This document shows, piece after piece, positions 10,396 through 20,650 of a DNA stretch of 64,000 bases. The stretch comes from Chlorocebus sabaeus (lineage: Eukaryota; Chordata; Mammalia; Primates; Cercopithecidae), in the NCBI RefSeq assembly GCF_047675955.1, contig NC_132928.1, positions 45,688,889-45,752,888 on the forward strand. The letters run 5' to 3'. The stretch's first letter is position 1. Every line of letters starts with the position of its first letter. The translations under genes were made by a program, and so were the position numbers. The notes beneath the pieces were generated by a model that saw only the letters and a program-made list of their open reading frames with translations, made no database searches and had not been told where the DNA came from.

Positions 10396-12045
10396 TAAGG
10401 GATGCATCTATTCTTAAATGAGACATAGAAGTGTAGTTTAAATTTGTATAAACTTGTTTTGAATTGGAAAACATTCTTCTGTAGTAATTATTATATATCT
10501 CTTGGATGCAGCCAGAGCATAGACAAAACTTTGACACTGAGATAGTTTAATTTCAGCCTTTCCCACCTCAGTCAGTGCTCTTTTTCTCCCTTAATATTCA
10601 TTCCCTTCTTAGGACCCAGAGTCCTCAGGCCTACGTATCAGAAATCCATAAAATTTGCTTTGTCACCGAAGAGTCCTATGCTTCAAATTAGGATCCCATT
10701 CAGTTCCCTTTATCAAAGCTTCTTATAGTCCATTTCAGTTTAGGTGCTGAGATTTAAAAATCTGATTGAATTAAAAAGATATCATCGAATGTTCCTCTCT
10801 CAAGGATTTTCATGTTGAAATTGGCAGAATTGTCAATTCAAGTAAATTTTACATTGTAGGATTTTAGGCTAGATAAGAAAAGTGAGTAAAACAAATCAGG
10901 TAGTGAAAGAAAGATATTTCAGTACAAAAGAAAGAAGCCTGGATAATTCAGCCAAGATACTCTTTCTGCCAACTATGGCCCAGCAGGACTTCTGAGGGGC
11001 TGACCACTTTCTCCCTCTTTTTCCAGGGGAGAAGCATTCAAATATTCAACGCTCAAATGATTGGCATTTAGCAATTTCATAAATGTTTGTTGAATGAAAA
11101 AATGAGGCAAGCATTTAAAACTTTTTTACATAAGAAGGAATTGATGATGAAAAAGGTCAAGTTTCCAAGGTCGCAAAGAGAATAAGTGACACAAGTGAGA
11201 TGAAAATTCAGCTCCAAGTGTCAGTTGCTCTTTCAAGCCTATCACAGCTGCCCCAGAGGCATTTATTTCCTCCTCTTCTTGGCTGCTGGAGCCACAGACA
11301 TCTTGAGAAGCTTTCCTGCAAGAAGTCCTCTGGCCACCTCATAGGCCCTGCCCCCACCAGATTGCACTAAGGGTGACAGTCCAAGAGGTTTTGTTGTCCC
11401 AGGAGGAAGTCCCTTGTGCTGGAACAGTATGGCAAGGGGATATGAGAGAAAGTGCTTACTTCTAACTTTATGTAGAATCTGTTGGAACAGTCTACTGGCA
11501 GTGGAGACAAAGAGATGTGTATGTACAACCCTGACTTTCCATTCAGCTGATTTTCCATGGAAAGAGCATTATAAGCAATGAATATTTTAAAATATAATTG
11601 GCTTTTATTTTTAAATTAGTTTTTTTTTCAAATTAACTGTCTTATAACATCACTCCTATGAGGGGGGGAAACATTCAAATTCACATTACTGATTTCTGAA
11701 GAACTTATGAAACAAATCTGTTAGTAAGATGGGGACTTAACTTTTCCCAGGCTTCCCCTCCACTGTCCCCCAGCCATAATTACAATGATCTTCTACTGTT
11801 GCATACCCTGTTATGACCTTAATATTCTCAGTCACTAAATGAGCACTCTAAATTAAAAGTTTTAAATAGGTGCTTTGTAAGTTATGTGGTTGGGAAACCC
11901 TTGACTTCATCTACAGAACAGGTTGTAGTTATTTCAAGAGAACTCCGTGGAGCCGATTTCATTATAATGTCATTAGAGATCATACAGGTTTAGATGCTTC
12001 ATCATTGAAAAAATAGACTCAGATAAGCTGTTGACTTTAGGTAAC
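10396..12045. other. Intergenic sequence, mostly unrecognised; holds the 50-bp source copy
   Basis: No gene seen. 11236-11285 is the uninterrupted counterpart of the 50-bp insert at 9206-9255 and sits in sequence I cannot assign to any repeat. A short polyG/A run occurs near 11661. Confidence 0.5.
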
Positions 12046-12396
12046 TGTATTTGTCTGTCCTCATGCTGTGAATAAAGACATATCTGAGATTGGGTAATTT
12101 ATAAAGAAAAAGAGGTTTAGTGGACTCACAGTTCCACATGGCTGGGGAGGCTTCACAATCCTGGTGGAAGGCAGAGGAGGAGCAAAGACACATCTTACAT
12201 GGCTGCAGGCAAGGGAGCATGTGTAGGGGAACTGCCCTTTATAAAACCATCAGATCTTGTGAGACTTATTCACTATCACGAGACCAGCATGGGAAAAACC
12301 TGCCCCCATGATTCAATTACCTCCCACAACACGTGGGGATTATGGGAGCTATAATTCAATATAAAATTTGGGTGGGGACACAGCCAGACCATATCA
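12046..12396 (-). mobile_element. Complete solo LTR, MST/THE1-type (ERVL-MaLR)
   Basis: Reverse orientation: the plus strand starts TGTATTTGTCTGTCCTCATG and ends CCAGACCATATCA, with AACACGTGGGGATTATGGGA near the right end. Length 351 bp fits the THE1/MST LTRs. It is flanked by a perfect 5-bp target duplication GTAAC (12041-12045 and 12397-12401), the size expected of this retroelement group. No internal retroviral region is present, so it is a recombination product (solo LTR). Confidence 0.88.
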
Positions 12397-13538
12397 GTAA
12401 CAGAAGGAAAATAAGACAGAAATGTGGTTGCCTAGCTTTAAACTCTCTCTGTTTGCAGTGAAGTGAACAAATGATAACTATCAAACCAAGTTTGGCTAAG
12501 GAGTGAGGATTTTAGAATTGAAAGATGAGTGGGACATAGTTCAAGAAAGGGAAACAAGGAAGACAGAACAACATGGAGATTGTCTCCATGAAACCTTTCT
12601 AACAGTTCCATCACTACCTCCCCTGTGGAAATGACCACACCTTCCTCTATCCCTTCACTGTTGCTGGTACATCTGTTATGGTACTTCTAACAGATGTTTA
12701 ACTGTAAGCCTCCCCTATAAGACTGTGAGCCCTTTGAAAGTGGGAACAATTCCTGAAAATGGATGGAGGGGAAGGAAATGTCTGTAGGCCATTAGATATA
12801 AAAATATGAAGATTAGAGAAGAGATTAGAGCAGAAGACATAGATTTTGAGGATATAACCCCAGAAGACCATATGGAGTGGGAAGACTAGCACACTGTAGG
12901 GAGGCACACAGTGAAGGGGCTTGGCTCAGAGACAAGTAGTATCAGAGGAGATCTAGGATGGGAGATTATGTAACCGAGGTCCAGGAAGGTGAGAACCGAA
13001 GAGTTTACTGAATCCGCCAATGCTGAGGCCATCTGCTGGTTTTGCAGAACAGTGGTGAGGGCTGACGCCTTCCTGCACTGTGATGGGAAAGATGGGAGAT
13101 GAAGAAGTGGAGAATACAAGTATAGATCTCTCTTCCAAGAAGCTTGGTCAAGCAAAGGGATTGCTAGAAGAAGACACAAGATTTTTTAAAAGTTTTTGTT
13201 GTTGTTGTTGTTGCAGATAAGAGAAGACTGACCAAGTATTTAGCTTCAGAGAAAGGAGTTGACAGAGATCAGTTGAAGATTCAGTAGAGAGTGGAATGAC
13301 AGAGAAAAATCACGGCTCGAAAGGGAGGCCTCTCTTTCTAGGTGGTGATATACTTCAAAAGACAGTGGGGAAGACATCTAATAGTTGCTGAGAAGGATTG
13401 ATAACAACTAATAAAAAGACTATCGGGCAGACCTGAGGGTGAGTTGGGATTGGAAATCATTAATGTTCACTGGCACCAAAACACCCTGCGTACTTATCCA
13501 TCAAAAGCTACACAATATATCTTCAAAAGTAAATTTCC
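12397..13538. other. Intergenic sequence with a short (GTT)n run
   Basis: No gene or named repeat is seen except a (TTG)n run at about 13195-13214. Confidence 0.5.
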
Positions 13539-13669
13539 GGCCAAGCATGGTGGCTGATGCCTGTAATTGCATCACTTTGGGAGGCCAAGGTGGGCAGATC
13601 ACTTGAGCCCAGGAGTTCCAGACCAACCTGGACAAAATGGTGAAAACCCGTCTCTATGGGAAAAAAAAA

Positions 13670-13711
<42 letters not shown>

Positions 13712-13890
13712 ACACACACAAAAATTAGCTGAGCGTGGTGATGGACACCTGTGGTCCCAGCTACTCGGGAGGCTGAGGTGGGAGGATTGCTTGAGCTGAG
13801 GAGGTCGAGGCTGCAGTGAGCTATGATCGTGCCACTGCACTCCAGCCCCAGCAACAGAGTGAGGCCCTGTCTCAAAAAAAAAAAAAAAAA
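13539..13890 (+). mobile_element. AluJ with an expanded (TA)n(CA)n middle tract
   Basis: Dimeric Alu from GGCCAAGCATGGTGGCT to the poly(A). GAGGCTGCAGTGAGCTATGA in the right arm points to the old AluJ subfamily. The A-rich linker has become a microsatellite (about 13668-13721, TATATA then CA repeats). Target duplication AAAAGTAAATTTCC (13525-13538) / AAAAGTAAATCTCC with one mismatch. Confidence 0.9.
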
Positions 13891-14510
13891 AGTAAATCTC
13901 CTTTCTTTAGCGGTGAGTGTATGCCGGCAGTTTCATTTTATGTGCTAGTTGTGTTCTTCCTTCACCCCTTCTTTTCTTCCTTATCTGTTCTCTACTCTCC
14001 AACATGCGCGAATTTTCCCTCTTTGTTACTCTGTCCTATTGACTAATTACAGAAAAAGAAAACCAGCTAAGTGAATCTACTCTTTCACAGCCCTCCTGTG
14101 AGGAGGCTTACTGGATTCACAGTAAAGTGAGGCTTCAGGACAGTGTCTACCAAGGGCATTCTTTTATTTTGGGAGGTCTGATCTGGCTCCAAAATTCTCC
14201 AAGTCTTAAAACTTTGTGTTACTGGGTGTCTACTCAGTCAAGAATGAATTTCAGAAGCTGAATGTATAAGAAAATACAGACATGCTGCCTTTGTGGTGGT
14301 TAAACAAGTGTTTATCATAATCGTGAATAGTTGGGGAGACTTTTCATTTTAGAACTCTACTCAGTCAATAGGTGCATTATGAAAACTGGATACATGGCAT
14401 CACTGTGAAGGGCTTCAGTCTGCGGTTTGCAAAAGCAGAATAAATTTTCTTGGGGTTGTACCGTTATGTACACACACACACACTCACACGCCCATTGGCA
14501 GACAGGGCCA
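13891..14510. other. COLGALT2 upstream region
   Basis: Unique-looking sequence between the AluJ and the CpG island. A short CA repeat lies at 14469-14488. No gene seen. Confidence 0.5.
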
Positions 14511-15990
14511 CACCTCACCGCTCTGGGGAAGGCCACAGACCTCAGCTGTACGAGCGGAGCCTGGACTAGAGGAACTTTCCGCAAGACTCAGGGCACAGAG
14601 CCCCACGGCCACTACTGCCTGCGAGCTCGAGGCGGAGGGGAGCGCCGGCGGCTGCAGGTACGCTGCGCACCCACATTAGGGCCTGGGCGGTGCAGCGACG
14701 GCGGGAGGGTCCTGGGAACCGCAGCCGCCAGGGCCAGTGTGTGAGCCGGTCGGCCCCGGCAAGCCGCATCCCCCGGCCGCCCCTCGTAGCCTCCTTGCTC
14801 CCTGGCAGCCGCCGCCTCCCTCAGGCAGCCCAGCCGGGCGCTCGCGGCAGGACCTCCCCGCAGCCCGCCTCGGCCCGGAACATGGCTGCGCGCCCTGCCG
14901 CCACCCTCGCCTGGTCGCTACTGCTCCTCTCCTCAGCCCTGCTCCGCGAAGGCTGCCGAGCGCGCTTCGCCGCCGAGCCGGACTCGGAGGACGACGGAGA
15001 GGAGCCGGTGGTTTTCCCGGAGTCGCCCCTGCAGAGCCCCACGGTGCTCGTGGCGGTCCTCGCCCGCAACGCGGCGCACACGCTGCCGCACTTCCTCGGC
15101 TGCCTGGAGCGGCTGGACTACCCCAAGAGCAGGATGGCCATCTGGTGAGCGCTCACGGGCCCCGGGCCGCCGCGGCGGGAAGCGGGGGCGGCCTGCCCAG
15201 ACCGGACAGCTCCCGGAGCAGCCGCTGCAGGGCGAGGGAGCCGCGGGGGGGGCCACGCGGGAAATCTGGCGCACACACCCCCTCGCTGCCCTTGCCGCTG
15301 GCAGGCGAATCGGACGGTCGGGCTGAGGAGGGACGCGCGAGTCAGTGTGCGCAGGGGGTGCTGATGGGGAGAACCGACCCGCTGGAGCTCTGGAGGGTAG
15401 CCTGCGAATTGGGCGGCTTTGTCCCACAAGGGGCATGGGGGACACCCCTCAAGGAGGCTTTCAGTTCCCTCCCTTTCAAATCTTGAGGTTTCCTCTTTCC
15501 CCACCTCATACTGCTAGCCCTGACATGAGGGGATACGGTGCCTGTCGCCGTATTCCCCTGTAGACGCGACAGATGGAACGTAACTGCGGTTGGCCAGGGG
15601 TTCCATAGTGGCTGGGGCGCCGGAGTGCGCTGCTCTGACTTCCCGGTGCCAGGCTTCTGCTCCAGGCTGGAAATGTGCTTCTAGCTCTCCCAGGGGGACC
15701 TGGACCTAGGGGTGGAGATTGGGCGGGGCCCGCGGAGAGTGCCCAACCATGGCACCACCTGGGCCTGGTCTCCTGAGAGCGCTCCGGGCTGTCCCTGCCA
15801 GTGCGTCGGGGTTCCATGTCCCAGGGAGCAACGAAGATGCCCTGGGAAAAATAAATAGCCAAGTTTTGTCCCCGGAGGAAAGAAGCTTGGACTTGGTCTC
15901 TGTGTCTGCTGCGGGGAGGGCCAGGGGATCAGTGCGGTGGCTGCCCGCCCCACCTTGTAGAACTTGGTCGTCTCGCACCTTTTATAAACG
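14510..15990. promoter_or_regulatory. CpG island / COLGALT2 promoter and exon 1
   Basis: A GC-rich, CG-dense block spanning upstream sequence, the coding exon and the first about 850 bp of intron 1; density is highest about 14600-15330. No TATA box is evident. Transcription probably starts in 14550-14800, but the exact site cannot be read from sequence. Confidence 0.85.
14882..15144 (+). CDS. COLGALT2: COLGALT2 coding exon 1 (procollagen galactosyltransferase 2, N-terminal 87 residues plus 2 bases)
   Basis: The exon encodes MAARPAATLAWSLLLLSSAL onward to SRMAI plus TG of a split Trp codon, which I recognise as COLGALT2/GLT25D2. The family enzyme moves galactose from UDP-galactose to hydroxylysine of collagens in the ER lumen. 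Residues 1 to about 26 form a signal peptide (hydrophobic core about 9-21); 27-50 are an acidic linker (DSEDDGEE); 51-87 begin the first glycosyltransferase domain with a hydrophobic strand (PTVLVAVLARN). The later catalytic motifs and the C-terminal ER-retention signal are not in the window. The ATG has A at -3 and G at +4 and is the first ATG of its frame, which stays open upstream to at least 14690. Donor GTGAGC at 15145-15150 is strong. Residues 30 (Ala) and 33 (Pro) differ from human as I recall it. Confidence 0.95.
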
Positions 15991-16620
15991 CGAGGATCAA
16001 AGGGCGAAAAGTTAGTTGGTGGCGAGGCGAGCCGCTGAGGAGCTTGTGGAGGACGAGGAGGTGGACGCTGGCCAGGGGAGATGGGCTGTCAGGTACTCGG
16101 ACAAGAAGACTCTGGCCCCCTGAGGAAGACAGAGCCCAGGTGACTCTGTCGTGTGTTGATAAAGGGAGCTGTTCTCATTCCAGACACATCCTTAAAGCAG
16201 CGGTTGGGCAAAGAGAGGAAGAGGACTAAAAGCAGCAGGTAGAATTGGCAACCTCAGAGTACCTGGTGGGAGAGGTGCAAAGGTGCGAAAGCAAACATGT
16301 GATATAGTACAGCACTGTGCTGTACACTGCTTTACTATACACCCTGCCGTACGTGACTGCCTCGCGGAGAAGGGCATATTACGTGGAAAGAGAGCACTGG
16401 GACAGCCAGGCTTTAAAAGAGAAGGAATATATTTTTTTAACCACTTCAGTACCAAAATAAATTCACACATATCAGTTACCTTAGTTGTTTTTTTTTTAAA
16501 GAGATATTTTAAAATATGGTTTTGATCTTTATGCACGATTTAGTTTTTTAAAACGTTACAGTATTTACCATAAGAAGTTGGTGAGTGGTGAAGCAGGTGT
16601 CAGGCACATGTTTAGCTACC
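15991..16620. other. Intron sequence downstream of the island
   Basis: Falling GC content. GTACAGCACTGTGCTGTAC at 16307-16325 is a 19-bp palindrome with 9-bp perfect arms around one central T. Nothing else recognised. Confidence 0.55.
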
Positions 16621-16800
16621 TGATTTAGAGACATTACCTCTTTTTATCATACAGTAAACTTTTAAGAGGATACTATGATGTTTATTTTGCAAGGAAGAGA
16701 CAGACTTGCATCAGTTCAGTAAGTCACTTAAAGTCACAGAATTAGTATATGGTGAAACTGGAATTTGAACCCAAGTATATCCCTAAAGGGCACTCTAAAA
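16620..16800 (-). mobile_element. MIR SINE fragment
   Basis: Reverse MIR text: AGTCACTTAAAGTCACAGAA then GGAATTTGAACCCAAG, the tRNA-derived B-box end of MIR in reverse. Confidence 0.7.
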
Positions 16801-17489
16801 AGGCAGGGAACATATAAACAAAATTTAAATCAACCTGTAATCCACAAATTAGGAGACTTGACTTGTTTATCACTAGTCTGATATGTGATTTGGGGCTGGT
16901 TGCTTGGAATCCATAGGCATCAGTTACCTCATCAATAAAACGAGGAAGTTGAAATAAATGATTTCAAAAATTCTTTATGACTCTTGAATTCCATAGATTC
17001 TGCAATATAATTAGGATCAACCAGCATCAATGTACATCCTAAGTTCCCTGTAAGTTCCAGATAGTATGGACACGGGTGTCTTATTTAGATGAGAGAATTC
17101 CAGTTCTGCATAGACCTTTGAAATCTGTTTTCCTTTATGTCCAGCATTGGCAGGTTAAGCAAGAAGTACAAGGCCATGCTTACATCAGTCATTGAAGACT
17201 CTTCTTTGAACAATCTTGGTTCTGTCTTTAAAACATTGTATAATTCTTTATGTAACAATAATACAAATCCCAGTTTCGAAATAGTCCTTTTCAGCTCACA
17301 AAGGAGCTGTAAAGAACCTTTGGAAATAACTTTCATGTACTGTTATCTCATTTGATTCTTACTACCATTCTGTGAAGAAATAAAATTATCTCTATTTCCC
17401 AGAAGAAGAAATGTGTTTAAAGTAATTGACTTACTCAAAATTACATTTATTTATAAATTCCACACATCATAATAAGAGCTCATGGTTCT

Positions 17490-17605
17490 TCTAAGAACTT
17501 TACATTCATTTTCTAGTTTAAGCTTCAAAATGACCCTATCAGATATGCACTATTATACCACTTTACAGGTGAGAGAACTGAGGTACAGAGAGACTGTATA
17601 AGCAC
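17490..17605 (-). mobile_element. MIR SINE fragment
   Basis: CACTTTACAGGTGAGAGAAC and GAGGTACAGAGAGA match the reverse MIR core (CCATTTTACAGATGAGGAAA-like). Confidence 0.65.
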
Positions 17606-19674
17606 ATTCTTCTAATGCATTTTTAAAATAAGAACCAGCCAGGTCAGGGCTGAAAAAAAATGTATTTAGATATGTGTGGTTTTTACAGATAAATATGATT
17701 CATTTTATTGGGCAGTGTAAGGTGATCTGAATGGCTTTTAAAGGGTTTGGGGAAGAACCAAATGATTTATAAATCAGATTCGGGCAGTTGTATGGATATG
17801 GATGGCTTCTTGATGAGTTGACACTTAGTTTGAACTAAGTTTTGAAGGAAGAGTAAAAATCAACCAAAACCTGGGAAAGAAGGATGGCTCTAGAAAAAGG
17901 GATCAGCAAGGCAAAAACCAAACAAACAAAAAAGATAATAGGGCATCAACCAGAGTTTTCTCTCAGGGAGTTGAAGTGGGAGGCAGGTCTAATGACTGCA
18001 AGTCTACAAATGGATTGTGTTGTACCATAGAATCTCTCTGGAAATGCTGACTTCTGGTCTGGCCCTAGGGGAACATTTGGCTGGGAAGCTTATGGGATAT
18101 AACACTCTGATGGGAGGTGGTACCTCAGTTTAGGATGTTATGACTTTGAGGTGCTTCTGCCAATTGCTTGCCTCTAGTTTCTCATTCCCAAGCTCTATGC
18201 AGCATTCCAAGATGCCAAACTGATTAGTATCCATTCTGCAAAGTCAGCATATGCTGATGTCAAAAATGGCTGTGAGCTACCCAGAACTTTATAAAATAGA
18301 ACTGCAGTGAATACAGAGCCACATGGAGTTCAGCTTTCTCTGAATCTGATCTCAATAACTCACTCTGTGCAGACTCACTCTTCTCATTCATCCACCCATG
18401 GGCTAGAGGAGCATCTGATTTCTGTCCTAGATGGGTCAGTAAGAGACCTGGTTTATTGATCATATTCAGACTCCCCTGTTATGTGATCATTTTTCTCACT
18501 TTAAGTTCTGGACCAGATCTGCACTGCACATACAGGTAAAATGAGTATCATCAAATCAACCTGGAAGAACCTGCTGTTAAAGAATGTCTGGAATTATCTC
18601 AGTTAGCATCAAGTTTATTCAGATTAGTCTGAACAAAGGAAAATTTATATTTTATAGATACTTTGTACAAGCAAAAAGGAAAGCTATTTACATTTACCTG
18701 TCTGATCTCAAAGTTCACCAAACTAATTGTTTTCCTTCAAATATCACAATCCTGTGATAAGAACCTAAGGAAGATATCTATCTCATGTGTCCTAAAACCT
18801 GCACTAAGTTTTAGGGAATTGGCAATATGCTGAGGTGAAGGGAACTGTGAGGCATTGTGACAAGTGGCAGTGTACTTCAGTGGGTTATCCTTAATTCAGT
18901 GGAGCCGTGAGCAAGTGGCCTTAGCAACAGAGGGAAGGCTGACCTCATCTCCCTTAAACCTATGATTAGGGAGAGTGGGGCCAAGTACCATGAGAGTGAA
19001 AACTGAAGCATGGCACAGGGAAAAACATTTGCCCCAAATGAAACATTAAGTTTTTCTTTTGGAGAGCCTGCTGTTGCTTGTAGGAAGACAGTTGGGATTC
19101 ACAGAGCCTGTGCAGGCACAAGGCAGTAACTGCTATGTAATTATAGAAAGATCTGGGCATTTTGTTTGGTAGAGTTTTGAAAAGTAACATACTAAATTGG
19201 GAACCACTTTATGGATTTTTAAATAAAGAGATGAGCTTCTGTTGACATAAACATAAACAGTGATGAGCTGGGGGATGATCCTAACATTTTGCATACTACT
19301 TTATTTCTGCATTGTTTGGGGATTATCTTGAATTTATCTCCACATTTTAATGTCTAATCAGTAGCATTTTCATAACTGTTTAACTAGAAATGCTAATATA
19401 CTTTGTGTTTATAAAATGTTCCAAACTATTATCAGTGACATTTTTCAGCACCAGTGGTAAGAATGGTGTCATATTTTATCATTACAATCTTGACATTAAA
19501 TATTGTATATTATCCCTACAGATAGAAGTCTTGGTTTATTACTGAAAAAGCAGATGATGCCTTAGTCCCCTTCTCTCTGTTCATCTGTTTTCCTCACCTT
19601 TTTCTTCCTTTCCTCATTTTCTCAATCTGGTAGTTTAGCATGGAGGGCATCAACCAGAGTTGGAGGAAGAAATA
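17606..19674. other. Intron, nothing recognised
   Basis: Unique-looking sequence with no named repeat, no convincing coding frame and no splice-bounded exon candidate. Confidence 0.5.
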
Positions 19675-19830
19675 TACAAGCTTAGGGTCAGATAGACTAG
19701 AGCGCAAATCTGTGTGTTTGTGGGCACATCAGTAAACTTCTAAGACATGATTGCCTTGTCTTCAAATAACTGATAGTAACACCTGTCGCAAAGAGTTATT
19801 GTTACAAGTAAATGATACAAGGTATGCACA
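19675..19830 (+). mobile_element. MIR SINE fragment
   Basis: Forward MIR: GGGTCAGATAGACTAGAG, GTAAACTTCTAAGACATGAT, CCTTGTCTTCAAATAACTGA and TAGTAACACCTGTCGCAAAG follow the consensus order. Confidence 0.65.
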
Positions 19831-19978
19831 ATGTCTTTTACATAAATGCTACTAAGTCAATGATAGTTGCTATTTCTTTTCAGTCTTTTCCTTTTTCTCC
19901 TATCTCCTTTACCTTTACCTGTCAAAATCAAGATTTTAAAAAATCTTCAAATGGAAATTCGTTTAGTTTCATCTTTCC

Positions 19979-20000
19979 AACAACAACAACAACAACAAAA
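19979..20000. repeat. (CAA)n microsatellite
   Basis: A run of CAA units directly upstream of the Alu at 20025. Confidence 0.9.
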
Positions 20001-20024
20001 TATTAGTATAGAAAACTAACATTT

Positions 20025-20322
20025 ACCTGGATGCAGTGGCTCATGCCTGTAATTCTAGCACTTTGGGAGGCCAAGGTGGGCAGATTTCTTAAGCCAAGGA
20101 GTTCAAGACTAGCCTGGGCAACATGGTGAAACGCCATCTCTACAAGAAATGCAAAAATTATCCAGGCACGATGGCATGCACCTGTAGTCCCAGCTACTTG
20201 GAAGACTGAGGTGGGTGGATTGCTTGAACCAGGAGGTGGAGGTTGCAGCAAGCCGAGATTGAGCCACTATACTCCATCCTGGGCAACACAGCAAGACCCT
20301 GTCTCAAAAAAAAAAAAAGAAA
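20025..20322 (+). mobile_element. Alu, old (AluJ/S)
   Basis: Complete dimeric Alu from TGGATGCAGTGGCTCATGCC to CCCTGTCTC plus an A-rich tail. Many differences from the consensus indicate an old copy. Its tail merges into the purine microsatellite that follows. Confidence 0.9.
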
Positions 20323-20450
20323 AGAAAAGAAAAAAGGGAAGGGAAGGGAAAAAGAAAAAGGAAGGAAGGAAGGAAGGAAGGAAGGAAGGAAGGAAGGAAG
20401 GAAGGAAGGAAGGAAGGAAGGAAGGAAGGAAGGAAGGAAAGAAGGAAGGA
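20323..20450. repeat. (GGAA)n microsatellite grown from an Alu tail
   Basis: AAAAG/GGGAA units pass into an uninterrupted run of 20 GGAA units at 20360-20439, followed by AGAAGGAAGGA. Open frames here on both strands (EGRK or LPSF repeats) are low-complexity artefacts. Confidence 0.95.
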
Positions 20451-20514
20451 TACATTCATGGAGGCACTGTTCTAAACATTTTGGTATCAAAACTGATTTA
20501 CTCCAGAGAACAAC

Positions 20515-20650
20515 CCTAGGTAGGAGATGCCATTACATTCTACTCTATTATTTTACACAGAAGGAAACTGAGGCACAGAGAATATAAATAACTTGCCTGA
20601 GGTCACTAGGCTAATGCATGGTGGAGCCAGGATGTGACCCAGGCAGCTAA
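20515..20650 (-). mobile_element. MIR SINE fragment
   Basis: TTTTACACAGAAGGAAACTG, AGGCACAGAGAATATAAATA, GCCTGAGGTCACTAGGCTAA and GAGCCAGGATGTGACCCAGG give a well-preserved reverse MIR. Confidence 0.8.

Noticed and set aside
13523..14046. Open frames through the AluJ and CA repeat
   Set aside because: Typical antisense-Alu frames with a VCVC repeat from the CA microsatellite.
14690..15504. Several long open frames on both strands around COLGALT2 exon 1 (up to 249 codons on plus, 170 on minus)
   Set aside because: CG-rich DNA has few stop codons. Only the frame with the strong ATG at 14882 matches a known protein and ends at a good donor.
20194..20587. Repetitive EGRK-rich and LPSF-rich open frames
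   Set aside because: Translations of the GGAA microsatellite and Alu tail.
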